64,000 bases of DNA from Branchiostoma floridae (lineage: Eukaryota > Chordata > Leptocardii > Amphioxiformes > Branchiostomatidae). The DNA is taken from assembly GCF_000003815.2 (NCBI RefSeq), contig NC_049984.1, forward strand, positions 22,832,112-22,896,111, written 5' to 3'. The notes below the pieces were generated by a model. That model was not told the origin of the DNA. It ran no database searches and saw only the letters and a program-made list of their open reading frames with translations. A program made the translations under genes and the position numbers. The stretch's first letter is position 1, and each line of letters begins with the position of its first letter. Shown here piece after piece: positions 21,587-41,559 of the stretch.

Positions 21587-22996
21587 ATGCCCTTTGGACC
21601 TAGATGGAGGCTCGGCGGGAACGAGGCGAAGGCCCGGAAGATTTTGGAGCGTGGGCGGAACAAGTTCTGGCTTCCCTGCCAGTTGGACCGCGACGTCGCC
21701 GGGCTAGAAATCACCGAGGACAACTGGGAGGAGACCCTAGAAACGCGCTACAGCCCCGTGGATTCCCTTAGTCTCGTGACGCACCTGGAGTTCGCTCAGG
21801 AGATCTGCAGACGACAGTTCTTCTCAGGCATGGTTGCCAAGGACGACCACGAGACCGTGATGCTTGACCCCGATCACCCGTTACGTCACACCCCTCTGAC
21901 ATGGTTCCACTTTGAGAACGGCGCTGAAGATGACTCAGATTGTGCTGATGGGAATGTGAAGTTTACTGCACCAATAGGAGTGGAGTCTGACATCGCTAGA
22001 CAGAACGCGAGACCTACCCGCAACTTCTACCTAGTTGAGATGGCGGACCTGGCTTCGTCATGCGCTTGTAGGATCCTCGTAACTAACAACAGTTACCCGA
22101 GTTTGCAGCCGTACGACCCGTTCAAGAGAGGCGGCCCCTGGTACTGGGATCGTAGGGGGTACCGCAACGCACACCGCGAGTGGGAACGCGACAGGCACTA
22201 CGTCCTGAAGCAGTTTCGCCGCTTCTATGGCCCGACTGGCTACAACGCGACCAGCTGTCGTGTGGAGCTTGTACGGGATGCTTCTCCCGATCAGCAAGAG
22301 CATTGGCCGGCGGTGAACAACTACGCCATTTCTTTCGTGAGCCATGGCCTAGCGGAGAAGGAACGCAGCCCTAGGGTAGGGGACGTCCACCGCATGCCAG
22401 ACATGTCAAAGGAAGAAGCGTTCTTCATGTTCTTGGTATGGGTGATGAGTCCCCTTGGGTACATCAACTCGGTTGTCCATGCGCATGAGGCAACATCCGG
22501 GACAGACGACGTCTTGGACAGCGATTGGTCGACAGAACGTCAGGTGACCGGTAACCAGGGGCAACAGCTATCAGAGAGGGAGCACAAGGCCCTAGAGGCG
22601 TTTAACAAGGTTTGCACGACGAGGATCAACTGGGCATGCTCGCCAGAGGGGAGCCTCCCTTTGGAGCCGTCTCTACACATCATGGATCAAGCTCTAACGG
22701 GTGACCTTGCAAGAAAGGTCGCTTCCAACATCATGTCCGCCGCAGATTGCTCTCAGTCAGGCGTCTTCCTGCAAAACCTCGTCATCCTCAACAAGCTTCT
22801 CTCTGACGAGTCGTCGTCCGCCATGGTCAAGAGGATTCTTGGGTACGCAAACGAGGGAGACATGCCCGCGATGCGCGGACGGATGAGTCGGCTGGTGGAG
22901 GGAGAACTGCACGCGAAGATTCCGAACGTGAGGAAAGATGTGACCGAGCTGTTTGGCCAGCTGTTTGTGAGGTACATGGAGGAGGTGGCTAAGTAG
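21587..22996 (+). CDS. Uncharacterised single-exon protein, 469 aa
   Basis: An open frame from ATG at 21587 to TAG at 22994-22996, preceded by a good acceptor (GGTTTCCAG ending 21579) and a CCAACCATGC context, so the coding part lies in one exon with probable upstream UTR exon(s). The frame also opens at 21542, but that start lies before the acceptor. GC content is well above the flanks and third positions favour G/C, which supports real coding. I do not recognise the family. Visible blocks: FYLVEMADLASSCACRILV (from residue 146), an aromatic and charged stretch PFKRGGPWYWDRRGY (about 177-192), a hydrophobic EEAFFMFLVWVMSPLGYIN segment (from 275), and a helical C-terminal third (340-469). No signal peptide. 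AATAAA is at 23043-23048. It may be a retrogene or a lineage-specific gene. Confidence 0.8.
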   Translation: MPFGPRWRLGGNEAKARKILERGRNKFWLPCQLDRDVAGLEITEDNWEETLETRYSPVDSLSLVTHLEFAQEICRRQFFSGMVAKDDHETVMLDPDHPLRHTPLTWFHFENGAEDDSDCADGNVKFTAPIGVESDIARQNARPTRNFYLVEMADLASSCACRILVTNNSYPSLQPYDPFKRGGPWYWDRRGYRNAHREWERDRHYVLKQFRRFYGPTGYNATSCRVELVRDASPDQQEHWPAVNNYAISFVSHGLAEKERSPRVGDVHRMPDMSKEEAFFMFLVWVMSPLGYINSVVHAHEATSGTDDVLDSDWSTERQVTGNQGQQLSEREHKALEAFNKVCTTRINWACSPEGSLPLEPSLHIMDQALTGDLARKVASNIMSAADCSQSGVFLQNLVILNKLLSDESSSAMVKRILGYANEGDMPAMRGRMSRLVEGELHAKIPNVRKDVTELFGQLFVRYMEEVAK

Positions 22997-23042
22997 TGAC
23001 AGAAATGTTGGAACACTCGTGTATTCTCCGAGACACCCACAA

Positions 23043-23048
23043 AATAAA
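23043..23048 (+). terminator. Poly(A) signal of the 469-aa gene
   Basis: AATAAA 47 bp after the stop codon. Confidence 0.6.
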
Positions 23049-23300
23049 CTGTCTGGATTTTATCAAGCCTGACTCTCACCGCAAAGAAATGCTCTAACAC
23101 CCCTTACCCTTGCCCCGGACGAGCCCAACTATCAATTGATGATCACCAAGTAATCATCCGTTCTATCTCCAAACCGTCCCTGCTAAAATAAAGGAGATGA
23201 AGAAGATGAAGAAAAAGATAGGAACATGACAAAATCGCCGCTATTGATGTACGAATGATATTCAAATCTAGCCAAAAACTGAATTAGCCAAAAACATTGT

Positions 23301-23384
23301 TGTCAGAAGTGGGATTCGAACCCACGCCTGGAGAACCAGACTGCGACCTGAACGCAGCGCCTTAGACCGCTCGGCCATCCTGAC
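23301..23384 (-). tRNA. tRNA-Leu-CAG: tRNA-Leu (anticodon CAG)
   Basis: Read on the minus strand from 23384: acceptor GTCAGGA pairs with TTCTGAC (one G-U), D-arm box A TGGCCGAGCGGTCT, anticodon loop TTCAGGT, a long variable arm as in class II tRNAs, box B GGTTCGAATCC, discriminator A. No intron. A T run (TTTTT on the minus strand, complement of about 23290-23294) just downstream can end Pol III transcription. Unlike the SINE heads in this window, every stem is intact, so it should be functional. Confidence 0.93.
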
Positions 23385-24175
23385 AATGTAGAAGTGCATT
23401 GGCAGGACGTTACGGTTTTAGAAGAACCATTGTTGACTCATCATCGTCATCATTGATCCTCTACATAGAATGGTATAAGCAGCAGTGGTCCAAACACGCA
23501 ACCTTGCGGTACGCCTGTTTTAACATGAATTGAAGTGACAAAATATGGTATCACAGCCAAAAGGCATTCATTCCTGTATTCAAGAAGTGCATTAGTGTAG
23601 TAAAAGTTGCACTAGTGTGGTAGACTGGTATTACCGGTTGCGGGTTGGGAACTACACTCATGACTTCCATATTGGTGCCACAAAGTTTCACTTCTTCAAT
23701 TGCAGTCATATGCATAGCTACGTATACTCCCTTCGTGTCGTTGTATCCTTTACAGTTGTCGTGCAAATAAAGTTCTATTCTATTCTATTCTGTCATTTCT
23801 ACATGTACACTTATTAAGCTACAACACAACCTATTCACCCATTTTGGTTGTATTTTCTCGTCATGTTGACAATCCCCGAAGAAGAAAAAAAAAATTTTGT
23901 TTCTGAAAGGCGAAAATTAATGAATAAATTTTACTTGCTGTTGCCTTGAGTAACGTTACAGAAATTATATACATATATGCACGTCTTGATAGGCGAAGCA
24001 GGCATGGGTCTGGCTTTTGCATGTCCCCCTATTAATTGGTGACCTGTGATCAGTTATTCACATCACCCCCTCCCCCCACTAGGTACAAGGCACCCACATT
24101 CTTTAGAAGTGACGCCAATGTCAACAGATGAGTTATATATGTCCGTTGGCGTATACATACGTTTCACATGCACAT
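23385..24175. other. Intergenic, no gene seen
   Basis: AT-rich sequence after the tRNA gene. Contains a TCTATTCTATTC microrepeat near 23775 and a C-rich patch near 24066. No conserved ORF. Confidence 0.5.
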
Positions 24176-24968
24176 GGCGGTGGTGACTCTATGTTTAATG
24201 TTGTCATGAGTAATTGCTAAGGCACAACCCGCCGTACGTGCAAATACGTGCTGTCTACGTACCCCAAACGTGGTCAATCACCGTAGAACATTACGTCCAG
24301 GCAAAACTTTGTCATTGGGCTGCGGATTGGCCCCCTAACGTGCCACTGGCCCAGTACGAGCGACGCGCATGCCTGAACGTTTTCAGAAATACGTGGCGGA
24401 CGTGACCTCCCAAAAAAACGTACGAACAAATTGCACGTACGGCGGGTTGTGCCCTTAGCTTTACTGTGGCGGGTTACCACTTTACCTAGCCTCTTTCGCA
24501 GACTTCTAGGAGCGCCGGCATTTATTTTTGGCAAGAGCGCTGATTCGCGGCTTTCAGTAGGTTCTCTAATGACGGGAGAGCAGAGGAAAGCGTTTACCCC
24601 CCACCCCACCCCAAAAAAGCAAAAATATAGCCAGCGTTCGAAGAAGTCTGCGAAGGAGACTACACTTTGCCAAAGTAGTTGCGCACGTGCGCCTGGCATA
24701 TCTAAAGCCGTTACACATTAACCAAAAACATTGTCACTTCTTATGTACATCGTACCTGGCACACTCGGTGCTGGAGCTACTGAAGGTAAGGTAAGGTACC
24801 CTTTCACTGCACAATTAGTAAGTTATTTGCTTGTATGCTTTTTCACAGTTGAAAAGCTAAATGGCACATACATTTTATACTCCTTATGCATGAATTTTAG
24901 TGACGTGCATTTTAGGAATAAACTTCATAAATTTAAAGTTGTCATTTGATATCATCTTGGCTCTCCTT

Positions 24969-25208
24969 AGGCCCCCTTTCCACTAGACGGCGATCGCGAT
25001 GCGCTCTCACTGCGACCTAGATATGATATGTGTAACTTTCACACTGGGTACATCATACAAAACGTAATAAAAGTGTGACTGAGAAGACAACAAAAACACA
25101 CAAAGTGTAAAAATATTCGATTCTTTTCTATGCAATACGTTGAGCGATCTGTCAAATTTGAGGTCGCAGAGAGAGCGCGGCGAGAGCGCCGTCCTAGTAG
25201 AAAGGGGG
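24969..25208. mobile_element. MITE with CCCCCTTTCCACTAGACGG ends
   Basis: Inverted arms: CCCCCTTTCCACTAGACGGC... with GCGATCGCGATGCGCTCTC inside, against GAGAGCGCGGCGAGAGCG...CTAGTAGAAAGGGGG on the right. About 240 bp, non-coding. The target duplication is unclear. Confidence 0.65.
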
Positions 25209-25585
25209 TATCACCAATGAACAGACGACTCCAAATCGTCACAGTGTAGCAAAAACCATGATTTTCCAAATAGTAAGCTGATGAATCGTCGTGAAAATTT
25301 GCTATAATCCGGTCAATAATTCAAGTTGACTTGTTCAATGCAGTTAAATTTGCTGTGTCACCGTACGGTCAGAGGTAGGTACATTTTGTCGTGTCACTTA
25401 TGCAAATAACAGTGACACTTTGCACCGGCCGCGGAAAGTGCAACTCTAGTACAACCTGACTAAAATCGCGCTCCTAGCGGCCGACCCTACAGTTGCCGCC
25501 ACTATTAACCCCAGCCAGCGAGAGATTGTGTAAACATAGGCTATACTATATATAGCGTATGTGACTCAGCAGCTTTGTGTTTTTC

Positions 25586-26021
25586 TGTACCGGTACACAA
25601 AATTCAGATCCAGGTCCGGTTCAGGTCCAGATGATCAGGTCCGGACCTGAACCTGGACCTGATTGTCTGTGAAAACTGGTGAGTGGACCATACTCAAAAG
25701 AATCTTCCATTTCGCTACAAAGAAATCTGTTTTGTGAAGTATTCGGCTCCCACTGGCGTTTTGAAATGCTACAAGGCTAACTGCCTCAGTACAATTAACT
25801 GTCAAACGTAGAAGTGACAATAGACTATACTCTACTTTGCTCTTGTCATTTTCTTTGAGCGGTAAGCCCCAAAATGTGTGAATGTCCGATCATACAATCT
25901 GTTCATTTTCCAATAGGTCCAACATCCGGTTCACCGAATTTTTTCAGGTACGGTTTTTCCGGATCGGTCCAATAAGAAAAACCGGTTTTGTACCGGTACA
26001 CCGTACCGGTACCCACCCCTA
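25586..26021. mobile_element. hAT-like MITE, second copy
   Basis: Same palindromic CCAGGTCCGG...CCGGACCTGA core and AAAACCGGTTTTGTACCGGT arm as 17484-17900. The right end ACCGGTACCCACCCCTA is clear; the left end is diverged. Confidence 0.65.
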
Positions 26022-26459
26022 GTCGCCACATATATACTCACATAGTATACCACATACTTTCACGTTGCGCTCTTTGATTTGAATTTCTAAAATAACTGTC
26101 ATTCCGTGTTCAATGATAAGAGCTCATAAATCGGTTTACAAGGAGAGGGAAAAGGACAAATGGTAAGAATGACATATGATTAAACTTTAAGTAGAAGAAA
26201 GGACACGTCAAGTGCTGTACATACTTGCGTGTATCACTTCTCTGCAGACTGTACATATGATAGAAACTGGTTAATAGAAGCACTCCTTTGAAGTTGGCTG
26301 ACCAAGGCTGTGTATTGTATATGCATTTAAGTTCGCGGGGATTTAATTTTGCGGCACCGGAAAAAAAGGAAAGTTCTCGGTGGTTTTGAGTTCGCTGAGC
26401 AGTACTTCCACTAGTGTCCTGGTATTTTTCTCAAGTGTATTTTCTCGATACCCAATGAT

Positions 26460-26700
26460 AGTATAAAGTTTCAAACTGAAACGTCTGTAGTTGTTTCATT
26501 TGCTACGTTTCACAGCTTTCAAATTCTTTACGTCTGTGAACGCATCTGTAAGCAGCGACACCTAGTGCTGCAGTACAATGTGAACCAGTTATTATTATCC
26601 TGAGGAAGGTGACAGAGTAGATAAACGGTCACAGAAACGTCAGGCAAAGTCTGTAAAAAAGAGTCTCCTTATTCGGCTTTCAGACAGACCCTTTCAACAA
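26460..26700 (+). promoter_or_regulatory. Terminal-repeat block upstream of SULT-1
   Basis: A segment conserved before each SULT copy: a GACACCTAGTGCTGCAGTAC stretch, CCTGAGGAAGGTGAC...GGTCAC..GAAACGTC, then AAAAAAGAGTCTC..TTATTC and CTTTCAG just before the 5' UTR. The final TTTCAG may act as a 5' UTR splice acceptor. The element origin is argued from copies at 17297-17950. Confidence 0.5.
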
Positions 26701-26723
26701 CCTACATACTCACAAGAACAGCC

Positions 26724-31394
<4,671 letters not shown>

Positions 31395-31606
31395 TCAGTT
31401 AACAGCGAAATCATTATTCCGTTTTTGACCTAACTGTAAATCGAACAAATTTTAAAGCAGTTTCAAAATGGGCAAATATAACCATATAGTGCAAAATAAG
31501 TCAAAGAATGTCAAAGTCGATTCCAAGGTCAAAGATGTGAAAAACAATAATAAAGAATATGTTTTGTTCGGTATATCATACTCTAATTGTTCATGGTCAT
31601 TCAAGC

Positions 31607-31755
31607 AGAGGTAGACCACGCAAAACACGTACATCAAATTTGTGATGATTCTGGCTGCTCGGCTGAAGAACTGCCCAAGGCTATGGAGGATAGGGAAGGA
31701 TGGAGGAAGAGAGTCATGTTCATCCGTGCAACCAGCACGCCTGAATGAAGATGAT
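31607..31755 (+). mobile_element. LINE ORF2 C-terminal fragment in SULT-1 3' UTR
   Basis: Encodes RGRPRKTRTSNL, then after a stop CGCSAEELPKAMEDREGWRK-like residues, the tail of a non-LTR retrotransposon, followed by a GATGATAATGAT tail. Absent from the 3' UTR of the other copies. Confidence 0.65.
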
Positions 31756-31924
31756 AATGATATGTTCGGTCATTTGTTCAACCGTTTGTTCAAATTTCTG
31801 ACAACTTGTCATGGTAGCCGGTTGTTTACACCCATATCTTTATCAAATTCAGTAGTTAAAAGCATCGTACGTATTTTGGAATCTTGAAGAACAAGTCACA
31901 CTAGTGTAGTTTTGTACAAGTCGA

Positions 31925-31930
31925 AATAAA
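31925..31930 (+). terminator. Conserved poly(A) signal of SULT-1
   Basis: AATAAA followed by the GTATTTAGCTGAATC block conserved in copies 2 and 3. Another AATAAA lies at 31549-31554. Confidence 0.6.
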
Positions 31931-32947
31931 GTATTTAGCTGAATCACTGTGAGACTTGGGCATGCATGCGTTTGTTTGTCAGTTTGTTTGTTTGTTTGTT
32001 TTCTTTGCTGCCAAGTATGGCAGAGCGTTAGCTTGTAGTATGATTTGATATTCTTGGTGCCAGCCCTTTCAGTTTCCCTGCGTTCTTTCTGTCGCTTGTG
32101 AAGCCCAGTAATATGTCGTCCTACTTTCGTCTAACCTGGAATCCAGTCTCTCGCTAGCTCGGCCTTATACCGTAGTTAGTGCAGGCTCTCTACTTTCGTC
32201 AACAACAACATGAAAATGTGCATTCATTTAGCCGTTGCGCACGCGTTTTACGTTTTACAAGCCGCCTGTGCCCATCTGTTTGTTGGAAGATCACAATTTT
32301 TATACATCATGCTTCTGTGGTGCAATGATGTTGCAGCATCTCTCCCTGAATATTAGTATGCAATGCTAGAGGGTTGATCGAACTAACAATGTAAAGAAAA
32401 AGTAGGAAAAGCTGCAATTTGTTTTGTTCAAATTTTGCGTAGTATAGCTTTAAAAGTTGGAGTAATGACACCGTTACACGGGTCACCACTTTGCTTAGCC
32501 TCCTTCACAGACTTCTAGGAGCGCCGGTATCTATATTTTTGGAAAGGACCGCTGATTGGCGATTTTTTCAACATGCGCTACATGTATGGCAATGGAGTAA
32601 AAAGAAAGATATATATGTAGGCTCTCTAATACTGGGGGATTTTTTACGCTGGAAAACGATCTTGGTGAAAATAGGGACATGCCCCCCCCCCCCCCCATAA
32701 TTTATAGGGGATGTTTATTGCCCGGAGGTTAACTGCAAGTACATGGTAGAAACACAGGGAACATACATGTGACAATGGATATACATACATATCATTGTAA
32801 ACAGAGACTTATCGAATACATATTTAATTACATTGTACTAGTGCTGGCTATTTCTAAACAGGTCATGGGTTTGACTTCTATTTTGGAAGCAGAGAAAGAC
32901 GAAAATTCCCACTGTTTCTACAATTTGTGTATACGCCACTGCTCTTA

Positions 32948-33205
32948 AGGTGCACTCTCACTGCACTTGCATTTGGGAAAAGTTTGCGCCATTGCAGGGT
33001 TCGTTCCCCGCGTCCCCCCTTGTGGGTTTTTCCCCGATTTTTTTAAAATTTAGATATGGGTTATAGGACAAAGTAAGGCTTTAATAGAAGGCGCCAAAAT
33101 ACACAAAAAGTAAGAAAATTCGTTTCTTTATCTCTGAAATTCGTTGAGTATCTTTCGAACCCCGCAGTGACGCAAGATTGACGCAAGTGCAGTGAGAGTG
33201 CACCT
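32948..33205. mobile_element. MITE with AGGTGCACTCTCACTGCAC ends
   Basis: Near-perfect inverted ends (AGGTGCACTCTCACTGCACT and complement), flanked by TTA and TCA, possibly a mutated 3-bp target (Harbinger style). A diverged copy lies at about 35991-36240 in SULT-2 intron 2. Confidence 0.7.
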
Positions 33206-34384
33206 TCAGTCTGCGAAGGACTGTACATTGTACACCGAGGCTACGCACATGCGTCCGACATTCACCAATCGTTAAACATTAACCATTAACCAGAGCGGCT
33301 GAAGTAAAGGTAAGGTACAGTTTTACTGCAAAATTAGTAAGACCATTGCGTGCGTACGCCTTTTCACTGTTGAAATCATGAATGGAACGAACGTTATACT
33401 CTTTCTTTCGAGTCCCTTTATGCATGTCTTCTTGTAAAAATGTAGCGACCAGCACTAGAAACAAGGCACAATGTTGTTGTTGGTGTTCTCATGATCATGG
33501 CTTGGGCTCTCCTTATTAGTGGGTAACGTTATGTATGTGGTAATATATGGGCTTTTCCATTGTAAGCTGATAAATTGTAGTGAAAATTTGCTGTAGTCAG
33601 CCGGTCACATCATTCAAGTTGAACAGTGCAGTAGTTAATTTTGCTGTCTCATCGTACGGTTAGAGGTAGGTAAATTTTGCTGTATCACTTACGCAAATAA
33701 CAATCAACGTTAAACCTTTGCACCAAACAGTATACGCTAGTAACGTATATGTGAGTCAGCAAATTTGTGCTTTTGGAAGAATGGTGGTGCATACGTACAT
33801 ACTGACAAAATTTGAATTTGTAACTGCTTTCTCGGGTTGGAAGTGCTTGGGCTTGTATACACAATTATACAGAGAGGGGAAAAGAGAAAAATAGCGAGTG
33901 TGACATACATGTATAACGTTAAAGTAGAGGAAAAGACAACTAAAGTGCAGTACAAGCACACATGCGTAAATCACCAAATAAGGAATTAATTTGCATAATT
34001 CATTAGGAAATTGTAAAATTCCGTTGTTTTCTATAATTGGGCGTCAATGAATGTAACACACGTAAATTATGATAGATGGGACATAAACAGATACCAACTT
34101 TGCAAATGACCAAATGATTTGCATAATGTATACAAAAATCGCAAAAACGCTTTGATGATTAATAATGGCACTTTTATGATTGTGACATGTGTACGTTAGT
34201 CAATTATGAACATCACCATGCATAATCATGTAAATGTGTGTCATGTAAAGGGGTCTCTAGTTCTTTCAATTTATCACAAAAATCTATAGTGCGCCGAGCA
34301 GTGATGCAAGTAGTGCCTGGTATCATTTTTCATCTATCGATAACGGATGATGATAGAAAGTTTCATGAGCAAACCACAACGTCT

Positions 34385-34575
34385 GCCTTGGCTTGTTGCG
34401 TTCCGTAGCTTTCACATACTTTATTGCGTCTGTGACCGCATTGCAATGTAAACCAGTACAACCAGTACTAGTGCTGCAGTAAAATGTGAACCAGTCAGAA
34501 TCGCACTGACCGAAACGTCAGTGTAAATAAAGCAAGGGTTGCGAAAAAAGAGTCCCTTTATTCAGATTTCAGAGC
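34385..34575 (+). promoter_or_regulatory. Terminal-repeat block upstream of SULT-2
   Basis: Homologous to the SULT-1 block but the stem region is deleted: CACTGACCGAAACGTCAGTG replaces the longer hairpin. The GTAAATAAAGCAAGGGTTG stretch and CCCTTTATTCAG are kept. Confidence 0.5.
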
Positions 34576-34620
34576 CTTTCAACAACCTACATACTCACAA
34601 GAGAAGTAACAAGAGCAGCC

Positions 34621-38414
<3,794 letters not shown>

Positions 38415-39173
38415 TCAGTTAACAGAGAAATCATTTCTTCCGTTTTTGACCAAACTGTAAATTGAACAAAACTGCTTCAAAATGGGCAAATATAACGTAT
38501 GACGTATGGTGCAAAAAAATATAGGAAAATTGGAAACTATATAGTGGAAGAATATGCCAAATGCATGTGTGCACAGTCGATCCCAGGGTCAAAGAAGAAG
38601 ATATGAAAGAAAGAAAATGAAGAATCTGTTGGTCGGTATACCATATTCTATTTCTTTAGTTAGTTGTTCAACCAGGCCACTTTGATTTCATGAACAATGA
38701 AAGCAACATTTTTGGCCTAACCTTTTTCGTACGCTCGCAAGAGTTTTTGATTCCCAGAGAATGCCATCTATATAATCGAATTAATATGCCCTGAGTCATC
38801 AGGCACCAATTCTAAAAGATCATCAGTTTTCGTGTTGCCATGGCAACCGGTTGTTTACATGCATAGCTATATAGAATTCAGTAGTATCGGTTGAAAAGCA
38901 ATGTATCTGTCTAAATAAAGTATTTCAGCTGAATCACTGTGAGACTTGTATGAATTGGGAGAACGTGCGTGTGTTTGTCAGTTTGCTGATTCGCGATTTT
39001 CAACATGGACTGATAATATTAAGGTTTCCAAATGTCGGAGGGAGATTTTTGCGTGCGCCAATGATTTCTCGGGCATCAGAGAACCTAGTTTATGATGGAA
39101 ATCTTGAATCCCCCCCCCCCCCCCCCCATATAAACGTGCCTCATAGAAGTCTACGTAGGAGGCTAGGCTTTGC

Positions 39174-40261
39174 CTTAACCTGGAATCCAGTCTACAGTGA
39201 CACGGCCTACCGTAGTTAGTGTAGGCTCTCTACGGGGCCAGTGCAGCTCTCAGCCGCCGGGGTAATAATTCACACCCGGTAGGATTTTCACCCGGTTACA
39301 CTTTGCCCAGTGGGAGTTAATGGACCCTTCCAGCCGAACACCATTAGCCCCGCCCCCTGTTCGATCTCGGGTTCTATTTCAAAACCTCGGTCAAAAACGG
39401 CGCGAGTTGCAAAAACATGGCCGCCGCCGCTATTCAGTTGAGGATACTGACTGACTTCGGTTTAGCTTTTGGGGCCCGAAATCCTCTCAGAACGGGCGAA
39501 AGAAAAATGCTATGCATTCCTTGTGTAAGGCTACATACACTGGGTACATACACTCGTTTGAAGAGGGGCGGAAATAGCTGCGGTAAGGGCGATATAATTT
39601 CAGTCCGAGCGGAAGCGGGAGGCGCTCCATAATATTACCTTGTTGGTGGGCAAGAGTACCCGGTTTCTGACATGCGGTTGATGCAGGTGTAAAGCTGGTA
39701 CATATATCTGTGACAGGTTTTCCTACTGCGTTTGTTGCATGCATGGCATTTGCATACATGCTCTGGAGAAAACCCAAATTAAGAATAAAGCAGCTCGGTC
39801 ACTCACGGAGAGGGAGCTTGTACCACATGCCAAATATAAGACCCTATAGACAAAGTCCGCCAGTGCAGAATTCCGTCTCTTCTACGTACACTGCTTACAT
39901 GTACATCCTACCCAGGAACAAAGTAATGCTATGAAGCGCCTACACTTGCCAAAACAACTATACTCAGCCGGTGTAGTCTTCAACAAAAAGGGCATGGCAT
40001 TTTTCTGCCGCCATTTCTGTCCCACTAGGGCTGTTTTTGACCGAGTATTCGAAATAGAACAGGTGATTCTATTTGTTCGATATGGCATTCTGCTGGAAGG
40101 GTCCATTGCCGGCCGGCTAACATTTTGGCTAATCATCCCTCTGCGTGAAAATCCTACCGGGTGTGGCCGATTACCCCGGCGGCTGAGAGCTGCACTGGCC
40201 CCGTACAAAGCCTGCACTAACTACGGTAGGCCGAGCCAGGAGTAGACTGGATTCCAGGTTA
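39174..40261. mobile_element. Long-arm hAT-like element with 8-bp target duplication
   Basis: The outer ends CTTAACCTGGAATCCAGTC and its inverse are flanked by GGCTTTGC at 39166-39173 and 40262-40269. Inner arms carry TACGGGGCCAGTGCAGCTC and GCCGCCGGGGTAAT in inverted orientation. The arms total over 200 bp. The interior has no recognisable transposase. A short fragment of the same end lies at 32133-32190. The paralogous site after SULT-3 (about 50735-50750) is empty. Confidence 0.8.
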
Positions 40262-41559
40262 GGCTTTGCTTATGTGGCTACGCACATGCGCCCGACAGGC
40301 CGTTATACATTAACCATGAACTTTGAAACTGCTCGCCTCATACAGACGGCGTCTAGAGCTACTGAAGTCCAGGTAAGAAACACTTTTGCCGCACAATTAG
40401 TACGACCATCGCGTGTGTACGCCTTTTCACTGTTGAAAACATGAAGATACATTGTCTTCTTTCTGAGACTCTCTTGATGCATGTCTTCTTGCATGCACAA
40501 ATGTAGCGACATACATTTAAGAAGTGAAGTACATGAAGTTATCTTTTGACCTCGTTGGCTTAAGTTGGCTTCGGCTCTCCTTATTGTTGGACAGTCGACA
40601 TTATATCGTCATAATTTAGCGCAAATAGGACTTCTCCATAGTAATAGGATAAATTGTCCTGAAAGTTTGCTACACTCTGTTCACAGTGCGAAAGAATACA
40701 TAATTTGCAGTCTCACCGCACGGTCACAGGTAGATTTGATCAGTTATGCAAACAGTTACACTTTAGACTAGCATGTGTGACTTTGCAACTTCGTGCCTAT
40801 ATGGAAGTATGGTCGTCACGTACAAACAAAAATAACCTATATGCTTCCAATTCCAAATTGCGCTTTTGGATTTAACGTTTTAACTGCCATTCCGGGTGGG
40901 AAGAGCTCTTCAATGCCATTGGCATGAACAATTACAAATTAGATCAAATGAAAGAAATAGTAAGGTTGACAAATTAAGTCGAAGAAAAGACACACCAATT
41001 TCTAGCCTGGTATCCAGCCGTGTCATAGCTTCCGAGTCTCTTTTGTCAGACGAAACTCGGGAGCGGGGCAGTATACTATAAAAGAAGAACTTGATTGCGC
41101 GACAATTGTAACAGGTACAATGTATGGCAATCTGAATATACATGGGAGGTGAACTATATACTATTCCAAATATCTAACAACTAATCTATTCTAATGTAAC
41201 AGTATAAACAATCTAGTTAATATCGCACAAGCTAATACTTCAGATCATTATGTCAATATAGCATTGTCTCGTTTTTGCGAGGAGTTGTAAATGAATTGGC
41301 CTACGCAGGTAAATATATGAACAGGACATGATAATAACATATACATGTAGAATATCTCTGTCTTGGCATGTGGTAGTACTGTATCGGACTCACATGCAAT
41401 AGATTGTAATAACTTTTAGGCGGTCTTCTTCGTAAGTCGTATAATCCATTACGAAGTGGAATACGTTCTCAGTACCATTATGGCATGTTGGACACAGTCT
41501 CTTATTGGCTGGTGTGTTGCAGTGTCGGCCCTTTTCAATTTGTAGGGTGTGAGCACTAA

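Larger units (their letters stand above)
24176..26723. repeat. 5' flank of SULT duplication unit 1
   Basis: Shares segments in the same order with the other SULT upstream regions: TAGCCTC(C/T)TTCGCAGACT...GAGCGCCGG (24488; also 32500, 50490), a TTGGCTCTCC(T) segment (24957; also 33508, 40573, 51032), a TCACCGTACGGTCAGAGGTAG segment (25359; also 33650, 51187), and the terminal-repeat block before the ATG. This marks the left part of an approximately 8-kb unit. Nested here are a 24969-25208 MITE and a hAT-like MITE at about 25586-26021. Confidence 0.7.
31395..34620. other. SULT-1 3' UTR and SULT-1/SULT-2 intergenic region
   Basis: A 3' UTR with AATAAA at 31925-31930 inside a block shared by the complete copies (GTATTT(C)AGCTGAATCACTGTGA). 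The intergenic part repeats the unit's 5' flank (32440-34380), with a MITE at 32948-33205, a fragment of the long-arm hAT-like family at about 32133-32190, and the terminal-repeat block at 34385-34575. No other gene seen. Confidence 0.65.

Noticed and set aside
22058-22345. Minus-strand ORFs inside the 469-aa gene
   Set aside because: Shadows of the plus-strand coding frame in GC-rich sequence.
39417-40245. ORFs of 71-111 aa inside the long-arm element
   Set aside because: They overlap inverted arms on both strands and show no transposase motif.
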